From NCBI RefSeq assembly GCF_021869535.1, contig NW_026262593.1, forward strand, positions 52,750,318 through 52,814,317: 64,000 nt of DNA, written 5' to 3'. The notes beneath the pieces are model-generated. The model was not told the DNA's origin, did not search any database, and saw only the letters and a program-made list of their open reading frames with translations. The first letter of the stretch is position 1. Each line of letters opens with the position of its first letter. Source of the DNA: Mytilus californianus. Its lineage: Eukaryota > Mollusca > Bivalvia > Mytilida > Mytilidae. A program made the translations under genes and the position numbers. Shown piece after piece: positions 10,801 to 20,890 of the stretch.

Positions 10801-12187
10801 ATTATGAACTTTATATTATCATTAGCATTATCGTTATAGTTTTTTATTTCTTTTATCTATTTATAATCATTATAATTATGTGCCAATAGCACGATGATTG
10901 ATTTCATAAAGAGGGGCGTAAAGAGGGGGGGGGGGGTATCTGCACGGAAGAACGCGAAATAAAATTGCCATTTCACGATGAACGAACAATTAAAAATTTC
11001 TTGCACGTTGATATTTACCGATTTCACGAAACAAGGTGAATAACGAACCTTTTTCACGGCTGCACGTGAAATAAAAATGGCAAAACACGTTGCACGAAAA
11101 TAACCCTTTACCACCTTCTATAAAGTATTCGTAATCTACATATTGTAACAAAGTGATATACATGCAGTTGCAATGTGTCAAACTTGCGCCAAGCACTTTC
11201 TTTAAAATCATGGCCTATTCAAAATGCATGTCATTCATTATAGAGGATCGTGTCAGAATTGTACTCATTACTACTTTATTATAAATACGTTTACTTTATA
11301 TATGTATAACGATGTGACAATCCGTCCATTCGTCTTTCTCATGTATTAGAAACTACTTCTCAACCGCATGAATTTTGTTTCACAGAATCTTACTGACAAG
11401 ATGTACTTTTGCTCACCTGAATAATTTCTCCAAATTTTGACATTACCTTGATTTTGTATTATCGGTTCTTCACAGTACACATTTGTATCTACTAAACTCA
11501 TTATCAGAATTAAATGTTACTTTCTCAGAATCTTCACCATATAATGCACTTGCATAGATTTTTTTTTTCATTGGTCTTTGACCCCTGATAATTTGTAGGT
11601 TTCTTTTAGCAGATAATGGAATTTGCCATAGCTTTATCTGACTGTACCCATAATGTATCTGCAACTCCCCCTTAGCCCCTTATTATAATTTTTTCAAAAC
11701 CTTTACTTAAACATATAATGTCATTGTGCACTCCCATATATGCATGATGTATTTTTTTTTTTTTTTTTTTTTAAATAAAAAATATTTTTAAGGTTCCCAT
11801 TAGCAAATCATAAACTTTGCCATTCCTTTTTTTATGGAATACACATTTTGTGTCCGCAACTTCTCCTTACCTTCTAATTATAACTTGTTGAAATTCTCCC
11901 AGAATCTTAACAATATAATGCCATTTTGCGCCTCCATTCTTATTTTTTTGTTTTCCTTAGGAACCATTGGTTTATCTGGGAATATTATCATTGTATATCC
12001 TCAACTTATTTTAAGTCCTGAATTAGATTTTTTTATCTTATATTATTCTGAATATTCACCATACAATCACTGTGTACACCTCCTTTTTTGTTTATATCAA
12101 AATTACTTATGGGTTTTCCCTAGCAAATCATGGACCTCGCCATTGCTTTAAATTGGGGAGGAGGGAATCATTTTATGCATTATATAC
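10801..12187. other. AT-rich stretch with a CACG-rich block; no gene recognised
   Basis: Around 10930-11105 several CACGTTGCACGAAAAT / TTTCACG variants recur, suggesting a diverged repeat. A poly-T run lies at 11752-11772. From 11400 to 12150, loosely repeated T-rich segments (for example CAGAATCTT.AC.ATATAATG) occur two to three times. Open frames of up to 105 codons are T-driven and unsupported. Confidence 0.4.
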
Positions 12188-13092
12188 TTGTATTTAGGAC
12201 CTGTCAATACGTTCCAATCTTACGAAGGTGGTCCTTCGACTTTTATTGATCACATCTTAATTAACCTTACAAAATTGCAACACGTTAAACAAGCTAAGGT
12301 AATTGACAATCATTCATTCAACACGTCCGATCATCACCCAATATTATGTACTTTAGAAACGGAAGCTCATCTTCAAAATCCACAAGAGACCAGTGACCCA
12401 ACTGTATCTTGGGAACGCGCACGAAGTACAAACTGCATATAGAGGATTACACTTTTGTAGCTTCAACAAATCTATGGACGGTAAAATTTCCAAGTACAGC
12501 CTTACCCGATGTGATCGAATCATACTATTCTTGCATAGTCAGTGCTATAAAGAAAGCCAAAAAAGACACTTTACCATATAAAAAGTTCAATCGCCACTCG
12601 AAAACGTATTGGAATCCCAACCTTACAGTTTTACGAGATTCGATGCGTAGTATTCGGAATAAATGGATAAACAATTGTCACTGTCATGGTGCAAACTGTG
12701 AGTTTTTTTTCAAAAACACAAGTCTGCAAAAAGGGAATTTCGTACAGTTTAAAGAAAAGCATTTGATGAATATGAATGTAATTTAGCAAAAACTATCGAA
12801 AGTGCACCTTGATATTGATCAGAAAATGGTTTGGACGATCATAAATAATCGAAAAAAGAAATCAACTGCTTGTAGTGCGTTAGTGAAAGATGGTGTGAAT
12901 TATACCGATCCTAAAAAGATCAATGATATCTGGCTGTCTCATTTCAGAGAAGTATTTTCTCCGCCGACATATACCGACCCGAAGCGTGAAACCGAAATTG
13001 CAGAAAAACTGTCATCTGTTCGCAAACTTGTCAACCGGGATCAGAACAACATTACATTTAAATTAAAAACCAATTGTTCAGAGAACAATTGC
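12188..13092 (+). pseudogene. LINE ORF fragment: endonuclease end and linker
   Basis: The first frame contains FIDHILIN and NTSDHHPILCTLE. The S-D-H-x-P-I motif is the conserved last motif of apurinic/apyrimidinic-type LINE endonucleases. A shift to another frame at about 12410-12440 continues into a lysine-rich linker (YWNPNLTVLRDSMR, then WTIINNRKKK and DIWLSHFREVFSPP), typical of the segment between endonuclease and RT. A TAG at 12784-12786 interrupts it. Most of the endonuclease, including its catalytic N-terminal part, is absent. Confidence 0.8.
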
Positions 13093-13910
13093 AGGTCTTT
13101 CCACAGCAATTTTTATTGACAAGAAGCTAGTTCGTGATTACTCAAAGTTAAAATTTGCATCTTATCATCAGTTTCTTCATACTGAAGCGATAAATAAGTG
13201 GTTTCTATATACTTCTGAGTGAAATAAGGGAGATAATTAGCTACTTCCGGTGAAGTAAATGTCACTTCCGGTCTCATATAATAGTTTCTTTAACACTGAT
13301 TCCAAAGATATATAGTTTCTATATACTTTTCCTTGTAAACCAGGAGATAATTGGCCACTTCCTGTTTATCGAAAGTCATTTCTAGTCTTCAGTGATAAGT
13401 TAATGTATTAAAATTACAAAATATATGGATTCCGAGTACTTTTCCATGAAGAAAGTGCAAAAATGGCTTCTTCCGGTTTTCTCAAAGTCACTTCCGGTTG
13501 TCATTCTTCAAGGTCATATGTCATCCAACCTTTTGTAAAAGGTTATATGGCTTTATAATGAACCAAGTTGAAGTAATAATCAATTCGCTTCGATCAAAAT
13601 TAGCCAAAAATTCCTGAGGATGTAACGAACAATTTAGAAAAAGAATTTTGTCGATATCTTTTTTTTTTGTTACGAAGGAGATGCACACTCTTGATAAACA
13701 GTGAATAGGGAGTTAACTCTTACAAAGAAAATTGTTCGTCTTAGAATGGGTGAAAATAAAAAGCGCATAAACTGTATGATACTATATAAGAAATATCTTA
13801 GCGACATATTGCGAAACAAAAATTTTACGCGATAACAAAATTTGGCGGAAGAAAAAAATAATAATCAAAACAAATACAATAGGTCTTTCCACAGAAAAGT
13901 GGAAAGACCT
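13093..13910. mobile_element. 818-bp AGGTCTTTCCAC-ended element inserted in the LINE
   Basis: The left end AGGTCTTTCCAC (13093-13104) is the reverse complement of the right end GTGGAAAGACCT (13899-13910). Just inside the right end, 13881-13892 repeats the left-end motif in direct orientation, so the last 30 bp form a perfect 12-bp-stem hairpin. The interior is non-coding and carries several CACTTCCGGT tracts. It splits the LINE between the linker and the first RT motif. No clear target duplication. Non-autonomous DNA element of unassigned superfamily. Confidence 0.75.
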
Positions 13911-14226
13911 TATTATCAGATGTAAATGAAATTTGTTCAAAACTAAAGAACAACAAAGCTTGGGGCCACGACGGCTTATTTTATGAGCACATACGATATG
14001 GCGGTAAATTACTTATAAAACACTTACATCACCTTTTCAACTTGTGTATCAAATGTGCGTACATTCCGAACGACGTGAGAAAGAGTATGATAATACTTCT
14101 TTATAAAGGTGGTAACAAGCCAAAAACAGATACAAACTCATACAGAGGCATCTCGTTAGTGCCTAGTATCACAAAGGTCTTCGAGAAGATGGTTGACTTG
14201 CTACTTACCTTATTGTGTACTGAAAA
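13911..14226 (+). pseudogene. LINE reverse transcriptase, N-terminal motifs
   Basis: Reads LSDVNEICSKLKNNKAWGHDG, then IPNDVRKSMIILLYKGG and YRGISLVPSITKVFEK. These are the fingers motifs of non-LTR RTs (K..KA.G.DG; P..W....I..L.K.G; YR.I.L.....K..E). The frame is open to the insertion point after LLCTEN. Confidence 0.88.
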
Positions 14227-15606
14227 CAGGGGCGGATCCAAGATTTTGGAACGGGGGGCGTAGTATTGAAGATCGGCGAGCGGAGCGAGGCGAAAAATTT
14301 TTTTGACCTTTTTTTGGCTAAAAAACATAAAATAAGAGTAAAATGCATTTTATAGTTAAAGTGTAAGGGTTGGACATTTTTGGTGCCGTATTCTCTCCAT
14401 TAATTGTCTATTATAAAATGATTGGATGGATCCAAAGCTATGTACTAATTAATATATTTGATGTGGGATTTGTCAGTAAAAAATGGACATGGAAAATTCT
14501 CGTTTGTTGTATGGTTAGTTAGCATAACCTCACAGATTTCTTGTTGTAAACAAGATATACGGCTATTCAATGAAATTTACAATACGACCGACACGAAGAA
14601 AGACAAACAAGCAATTTTTATCCAAATGTTTGGTCGAAATGTTTCAACCAACAAAGGAAGTGAGGGGTTCCAAATCAACCAAAGGCTACGAATGAGTCGG
14701 AAATGACAATGAAGTTGTGAATGACGGTCGACACATGGAGACATATAGGCCACACCCAGCAGGCAGGTTGCAGTCGGGCCTTGAAAAAAGTATTCAGTAT
14801 ATCAGTTCGGCGAAACAGACATTCCGGTCAGATATGGGATTCACATGCAACCCCCCAAAAAAAAATTACGCCCGTTTTTTATTCACCATGTTCATTAAAT
14901 GCTAAATACTTTTGTTGGAAATATTTTTTTCTAATAGCAAAAATGTGGACAAGATTATTGTTTTCAATCCAGATACGGCCAGTTTAAGACAAAAATCAGG
15001 GTCAGAATTTTTTCTCTAAAATATCTCAGACTGCCCCCTCAAATCAAATGGTCCGTACCTTAGACTTTAAATCTATATTTAGAGCTTACTGACTGGGGAT
15101 CACTATTCAGCAATGTTATTAATGGGCTGGGGCGTGTGGGGTCAAACATGTTTTCGTAGGTAAATAATATTGCTGTGGAACTTTTTTTTTCATGAGAGTG
15201 TAATAGAGTATTACTTTCTGTTGGGTGGAATTGTGAAATAGAAGTCAATACGTTCTTGCTCAATACTTTGTCGCTTTGAAGGCGTCATGCTTGTCATCCT
15301 CAGCCTAAGCAATGTGTTACTGTAATTTGAATTTCAAAATGACTGAGTGACGTTTTTTTCGACGTACTGGTCAACTCCACCGTAGCGAATCACATGACTT
15401 TGGCATAATCAATAATATATTACAGTAAATACGAGCGAAAAATATCTTTATAAGTAAAGAATTGTCGCATAAAAATTAAATACACGAGAAATGGCAAAGT
15501 TCGCGAAGTCTAGTCTGATTAATCATTTTACAAAAAAAAAAAAAAAAAAAAGGGCAAGCAAAGGGGGGGCGTACGCCCTCTACGCCCCCCTCTGGATCCG
15601 CCACTG
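14227..15606. mobile_element. 1.38-kb CAGTGGCGGATCCA-ended element inserted in the LINE
   Basis: The left end CAGGGGCGGATCCA (14227-14240) pairs with the right end TGGATCCGCCACTG (15593-15606), a 14-bp inverted repeat with one mismatch. Such ends followed by a G-run are usual for hAT-group elements. An 8-bp target duplication is not visible (ACTGAAAA versus GACTTTCC). The interior has no transposase that I can recognise. A poly-A run and GGGGGGGCGTACGCC lie near the right end. Confidence 0.78.
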
Positions 15607-16635
15607 GACTTTCCGAATGTCCAACAGGTAGCTTACCAAAAACTCCTGTCTTGCTTAAATGTTTCATTCAACCTCTATGAAGTAATTATTCATCACATAG
15701 AAAAGAACAGAAAGGTTGTAATTATTTTATTGGACAGCACTAAAGCATTCGACACAGTACCTCCTAATGGATTACGTATTAAACGTTTTGAATATGGTGC
15801 GACCGGAAAATTATGGCTACTATTAGATAACATGTACACAGATTTATCCAGTGCTATTCTAGCTGGTGGAAAACTTTCGACATGGTTTAAACTGAACCGT
15901 GGTGTGCGTCAAGGTAGTGCTTTATCTGACAAGTTATATCTGATCTTTATTAACGATTTGATAAATGAACTTGAATCTAGCAACAAAGGAGCATTCTTAT
16001 ATGACATTAATAGTAGTTCTCCTGTTCAAGCTGATGACATTTCGCTAATTGCCACAAATCACGAGTCCGCCCAAGAAATGGTATCAATATGTGAACAAGA
16101 CAGCGAATCATGGAGCTTCTCGTTTTCACCCGCGAAAAGCAAACTTCTTCAATTCGGCAAAAAACTAATAGGACCAGATATATTCCTATACAACGAACCT
16201 ATTGTACCAGTTAAAAGCGCAACACATGTTGGGATTTCACTGGACACTTCGATGAAAACCATGGATCGTACATTTAAAGCGTGTCGATCCTGGAGAGCAA
16301 CCACTGCGTCCGTGATTCGCTCCGGTATTCATCCTGCTGTACTCAACCCTATAGTGTGTGCAAAGATTATTCGCCAAGTATGCTACCCGAAAGCTCTTTA
16401 CAGATGCGAGATCTGGGGCAAGCTGTCTAAAACAGAAACACTAATGTTAGAACGAACGCATCACTATGTATGCAAGTTCATTCAAGGATTGCCTAGACGT
16501 ACAAGAACTGATATGTGCCTTTCTCTTATTGGTTGGTTTAACCTAGACAGTTTTATTAATGAACGTAAGTTACTGTTCTTCGGACGAATTTGTAATTTAC
16601 CACACTCTACAAATACCATTTATCGAACTATTTAA
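15607..16635 (+). pseudogene. LINE reverse transcriptase core (palm and thumb)
   Basis: A continuous 342-codon frame ending at a TAA. Motifs in order: DFPNVQQVAYQKLLSC; catalytic motif A LLDSTKAFDTV (Asp at about 15733); motif B GVRQGSALSDKLYLIFINDL; catalytic motif C QADDISLIA with both aspartates; then SFSPAKSKLLQFG and the thumb. The palm aspartates are intact, but the element is 5'-truncated and interrupted upstream and frameshifted downstream, so no functional enzyme is expected. Motif C has Q where most relatives have a small, Leu or aromatic residue before ADD. Confidence 0.92.
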
Positions 16636-16643
16636 CAAGGTTT

Positions 16644-17111
16644 ATGGCTAGCGGAACTTTTCCGTCTCAGGGTATATGGAAACGAATACTTCACAGATCT
16701 ATTTTTGAATATGAACTAAAGGAATGGCAGCAACGTATAAATATAGATAGTGACTTTAACATATTCAAGAAAATACATAAAATATTCCAGCCTCATCCTG
16801 CATGGACTGTTGCATTAGATTTTCCATATTTGCGTAAACAGGCAAATTACATACTTTCCCTGTGTTGTTTGGTCGACAATACGAACAGTGATATTATTTT
16901 ATGTGATACATGTGGTAAACTTTTCACCGACCCGTGTATTCACGCAATTTCGTCATGTGACTACCTATCTAACATTCGGGATGAATTCTGGTGCGAGTTT
17001 CTATGTATAAACCCAATAACTTTAAGTGCTTTTCTTGGTTCCTTAGCTGATGAAGAATTCTGTTATATTTTACTGTCATGCGAAACAGAATTAATTCGAG
17101 CTAGACTGTGA
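16644..17111 (+). pseudogene. LINE ORF C-terminal region, frameshifted from the RT core
   Basis: Lies in a different frame from the RT core just after its TAA; the FPSQGIWKRILHRSI segment continues the expected LINE C-terminal region. CDTCGKLFTDPCIHAISSC resembles the cysteine/histidine cluster usual near the end of these ORFs. The simplest reading is a one- or two-base indel near 16620-16645. Confidence 0.75.
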
Positions 17112-17335
17112 GCAGAATAAACGTTTTCAATTTTTATGCGTCACATACGTTTACAAATTTTGCAAACCATTTTCTCATTCCTAATTAATAATGTGAAATA
17201 AGGTTAAAGTAATTCCCCCCCCCTTTTTTTGTGTTTTTATCAGTTCAAACTTTATTTATATTGTGTTATTCATTAATATTGTATTCGTATCACTATCTCT
17301 CCTAAGGGAGGCTAATAAAGATATATATGATTGTA

Positions 17336-17529
17336 TTCAAAAGTTATAACATTTATTATGAAATTTACATAATAACGAATGGTTACCTTTTAAACCAATC
17401 ATCGGCCCATGAAGGGCGTGTAACATATGATTATAAACAGAACTACGTAATGAATCGATAATGATAATGCTTATGATAATATGAAGTTAACTATTATAGC
17501 AGTTGTTTTTTTTTATTGTAAAAGATTTA
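17336..17529. other. AT-rich spacer between two LINE tails
   Basis: Separates the 3' end of the + strand LINE from the 3' end of a minus-strand LINE, giving a tail-to-tail arrangement. Confidence 0.5.
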
Positions 17530-18012
17530 TAAAAAAAACCATAGCAACCATCTTGCATATCTCTTTATGTCCACATGAAAGAAGCCAAATTGGTCTGATT
17601 CTGGATCTAGATTTTCGAAATTATTACATATTTTTAAAGCAGATTCTAACATAAATTGTCGTTATTGTTGAAATCCTGGACATTCTATCAGCAAATGAAT
17701 TGTATATTTAATCGAATTAAAAGAACAAAATTTACAAATTCTTTTATCTTTGTCAATCTTTCGACAATGCGCAATATAGCGAATTCATGAGCACTTATAA
17801 TTATCATTGCTTTCTATTTTCAAAATTCTCATAACACTTAAATAAGTATCTCTTTTTAAAATATCCTTAAATTTTAAATAAATTCGTAATTTACCTTTTT
17901 TCACCGTTACAGTAGCATTCTGTAAAAGTCTATTTTTCCAAAATTGTATATACCTTTTAATTAAAACATCTTTAATCTCATTAACATTGAGATTATCAAT
18001 ATCTACATTCAA
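17530..18012 (-). pseudogene. 3' remnant of a second LINE ORF
   Basis: The minus strand from 18012 reads IKRYIQFWKNRLLQN, then KFKDILKRDTYLSVMRI. After an in-frame TGA at 17785-17787 it continues RYIAHCRKIDKDKRICKFC, then HLLIECPGF and NLDPESDQFGFF, closing at a TAA near 17530. The order Y...W...L......YL.....R........R...IC.FC......H.L..CP.. is the usual C-terminus of many mollusc LINE ORFs. Two internal stops and no RT core: dead and 5'-truncated. Confidence 0.75.
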
Positions 18013-18019
18013 CTGTTTT

Positions 18020-18310
18020 GCAATAACAACAATAGAAAAATGCCATGTTTGTATACCCTTCTAGTGCATAAAAATGCTATCTGCAAAAGAGAGGCGAAAG
18101 TAATCAAAGGGACATTCAAATTCGTAAGTCGAAAATAAACTGACAACGCCATGGCTAAAAAAGAAAAAGACCAACAGACAAACAATAGTACACAAAACAC
18201 AACATAGATAACTACAGACTGAGCAACACGAACCCCACCAAAAACTGGGGTGATTTCAGATGCTCCGGAAGAGTAAGCAGATCCTGCTCTACATGTGGCA
18301 ACCGTTGATT
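18020..18310 (+). repeat. R8 repeat
   Basis: Contains ATGCTATCTGCAAAAGAG, GACAACGCCATGGC, AACTACAGACTGAGCAACAC and the hallmark CCACCAAAAACTGGGGTGA. Partial copies in the other orientation are at 36280-36430, 40920-40990 and 41220-41345. Confidence 0.6.
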
Positions 18311-18390
18311 AAACAAATGACACTCATTCATGTCTTTGATTCTACAGACAAATTTAAAAAATTGAATAAATAATATCAATATGTAGCGGT

Positions 18391-18670
18391 ATGCCACAGT
18401 ATCCACTGTAAGCCACATAATGTCACAGTATCCACTGTAAGCAACAGTATGTCACAGTATCCACTGTATGCCACATTATGTCATAGTATCCACTGTATGC
18501 CATATTATGTCACAGTATCCACTGTATGCAACATTATGTCACAGTATCCACTGTATGTCCCATTATGTCACAGGTTCCACTGTATGCCACAGTATCCACT
18601 GGATGTCACAGTATTCATAGAATGCCACATTATCAGTCAGAGTATCCACAGTATTCACAGTACCTACTTT
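18391..18670. repeat. ~30-bp minisatellite, CACAGTATCCACTGTATG unit
   Basis: Eight or more variants of GTCACAGTATCCACTGTATG + CCACATTAT. Each unit contains the imperfect palindrome ACAGTATCCACTGT. It yields a periodic frame (SQYPLYATLCH) that is not a gene. Confidence 0.9.
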
Positions 18671-19769
18671 ATCCGCCATTCCTATAATAACACCATTATA
18701 GCTATCTTAAGTAATACACTCAAAATAACTTTAGTTAAGTAGAAACTGTCAGACCTGCCGAGGTAAAAAAAAAAGTCAAACACATCTTCAGCATGGTGTG
18801 CCGACTATATTTTAAAAAGGACTCAGTATATGGAAAAGCAAGTAAAAATACACGAGTTGACATTTTTGAGAAAAAAAAAATCAAACCAAATATCTACGAT
18901 TTTTCAATTTTAATGAAATTTGCTGAGAAAGACAGCAAAGTATTATTGTATGAACAGTTCCGATCTACCTTTTAACAGATGTATAGACTTTTTAAACAAC
19001 ACAAAACTTGATAACTTTACTTTTAGCTAGATCAGACGCATCGTATAATTATGTAATGACGTTACGAAAAAACAGGTTTTCCACAATATTTACGTGTTTA
19101 TAAATTTGGTAATCAAGTTGTTACTATAACAGTTAAGCTCTTCGATATAACATTCTTTATCCGAAAAAAAATCTGCAACAGACAGCAATTTTTTGCAAAT
19201 TATCATTATTGCATAACACTCCGAAAATAACTTTTATACAGATGTATAGACTTTTTAAATGACATGAAACTTGATGATTTTAATTCTTGATAGACCAAAC
19301 TCATTTTGTTAATGTGTAATTACATTTCAAAACACATGTTTTTCACGATATTTTACTTTTTTGATTAAGTTGTCATCCGGCACCTGAGGGCTTACATTTG
19401 ATATTTCAATCATCGTCACTTTACTTTGATCTAGACAATAGATCGGCTGTTTGTCAACAAAGTAACATCTCAAGGTGATTTATGACCTATAAACGTCTTG
19501 GACAAACTCTCCATTTAACTGAACAAATTTCGAACTCTTTTGGTGTCAAACGTCAAATAGATATAGTTATTATTTTTTTCTACAATTTCACGTTTGCGTT
19601 TACATCTCTTTTCTTGGCTTGCCATTGGCTGACAAGTAACCTGACATTTCAGAAATGTTGATTGATGCATTTCACTAGAGTTAAACGTTTTTAGGGACAA
19701 TTCAGTTCTTGGTACGGTTTTCGTTAATTTTCATTCCCTAATTAACGGATTGAAACATTTTCAACAAAC
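18671..19769. other. Upstream region of the first reeler exon
   Basis: AT-rich. Two related tracts (CAGATGTATAGACTTTTTAAA...ACTTGAT.A.TTT) occur near 18977-19020 and 19239-19282. No clear core promoter. Transcription start unknown. Confidence 0.4.
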
Positions 19770-19983
19770 ATGTACAGTTGTTTTCTGACAATTTATTCCC
19801 TGATTTTATTTGTAAGGGACGTAAAAAGTTACAGCAGTGGTGCTCCGCAAGGTTTTTGTCAATATGATCGTTTGGAGGGTAGAAATGTTATAATAAGGCC
19901 TGGCCATAATGCACGGCCAAGAAATCCTGCTCCTCATGGTTATAGATTAGAGACAGGACAGTTCAATCCACAAGCAGTTCGAG
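19770..19983 (+). CDS. Reeler-domain first exon A (orphan or alternative)
   Basis: Open from ATG for 71 codons plus one base to a consensus donor CGAG|GTAAGT, leaving phase 1. Residues 1-20 form a plausible signal peptide (hydrophobic core CFLTIYSLILFV). They are followed by YSSGAPQGFC, the Gly-Ala-Pro...Cys start of reeler domains (Cys30), then RPGHNARPRNPAPHGYRLET. The HGY.LET..F.P segment resembles the start of insect-type 'defence protein' reelers (family knowledge; closeness not tested). No N-glycosylation sequon is present, unlike exons B and C. No matching second exon is visible before 31 kb. The phase matches exon 2 at 43603 and that splice would give 236 residues. It may equally be an orphan of a decayed paralogue. 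Confidence 0.7.
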
Positions 19984-20619
19984 GTAAGTTTATGTGTTTT
20001 TCGTGGTAGAATTTTAAGTAAGTTCATCGATTCAAAATTTTGTTAAATATAACTATTGCAAAATGACTACCACACAAAAAGTGCATGTGTATTTCAATTT
20101 TAAATTCGCGTAAGTATCCTGAAGCAGTTTTTGTAAAACTTGAAGCTATAGAAATGTTATCCTCCTACTGAGTATATTATATATGAAAACATGTTGAAAT
20201 AAGAAGATGTGGTATGAATATGAAGTATTGTCAGAATGTTCGAGAATAGATATGGCGTCTTCAAGAAGGAATATACCCTAAATGTAAGAACATTTAGAGA
20301 AAAAAAAAATCTTTGGGTAAAATCTGACAAATTTGACTCAGGAAATATAATGGATATTAAAATCAGTACATCCGAACGGTTTCAGATCCATACTTACGTA
20401 ACAGACTATTTTCATATTACCGAGTTTTGATTCCGAAGTATAAAAAATTTATTTGTTTTATGTTTTCTACACACGACTAAATCATAGGAAAATAGTTGTT
20501 TTTCCCAAATAGCACCGATTGTGAGCTTGATTCTACTTCTTTTAATTGCTCTTACTGACCGAGTACCAGAATGTCCTACCACAGAGTAGATAACCTGTCA
20601 AAAATTATATATTCCGGAG
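19984..20619. other. Putative intron downstream of exon A
   Basis: Begins with GTAAGT. No coding segment resembling the reeler second exon was found here or in the next 11 kb. Confidence 0.45.
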
Positions 20620-20890
20620 TCAATAGTCGGTAATATGAAAATGGTCTATTGTTTCTCTTACAACTATGTATGAGGGTGTGGATTGGGGTTTACAGAATAG
20701 AGAATAATTGGCATAACATATAAACAATAGAGAAAAATGGTCCAAAAAAAAATAAAGAAAAGATAATAATGAGGTGCTAAAATATAAATAATAAGAGAAT
20801 AGTGGGCAAAAAGTATATAGAAAAGAGAAAAATGGCATAAAAATGAAAGAATACAGAAATGAAGTACCCTACCCCCCCCCACCCCCCCCT
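20620..20890 (+). repeat. R7 A-rich repeat
   Basis: GGGTTTACAGAATAGAGAAT is followed by a run of AATAGAGAA / AAAAATGG variants, ending AAAGAATACAGAAATGAAG and a C-run. Same-strand relatives lie at 32520-32700 and 43385-43560; opposite-strand relatives at 24010-24200 and 34510-34745. Confidence 0.7.

Larger units (their letters stand above)
12188..17335 (+). mobile_element. Dead LINE (non-LTR retrotransposon) with two nested insertions
   Basis: Pieces in order: the end of an apurinic-type endonuclease domain (12188-12442), linker (12409-13092), DNA-type insertion (13093-13910), start of the reverse transcriptase (13911-14226), second insertion (14227-15606), reverse-transcriptase core (15607-16635), and C-terminal region (16644-17111). 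A short 3' region ends near GGAGGCTAATAAAGATATAT (~17305-17335). Removing both insertions restores colinear RT order (...NNKAWGHDG...LLCTEN | DFPNVQQ...). The 5' end is missing, and stop codons and frameshifts are present. It cannot be autonomous now. Confidence 0.88.

Noticed and set aside
14219-15614. 8-bp target duplication expected for a hAT-type insertion
   Set aside because: ACTGAAAA on the left and GACTTTCC on the right do not match; superfamily left open.
18449-18742. Open frame with repeated SQYPLYATLCH
   Set aside because: By-product of the ~30-bp minisatellite.
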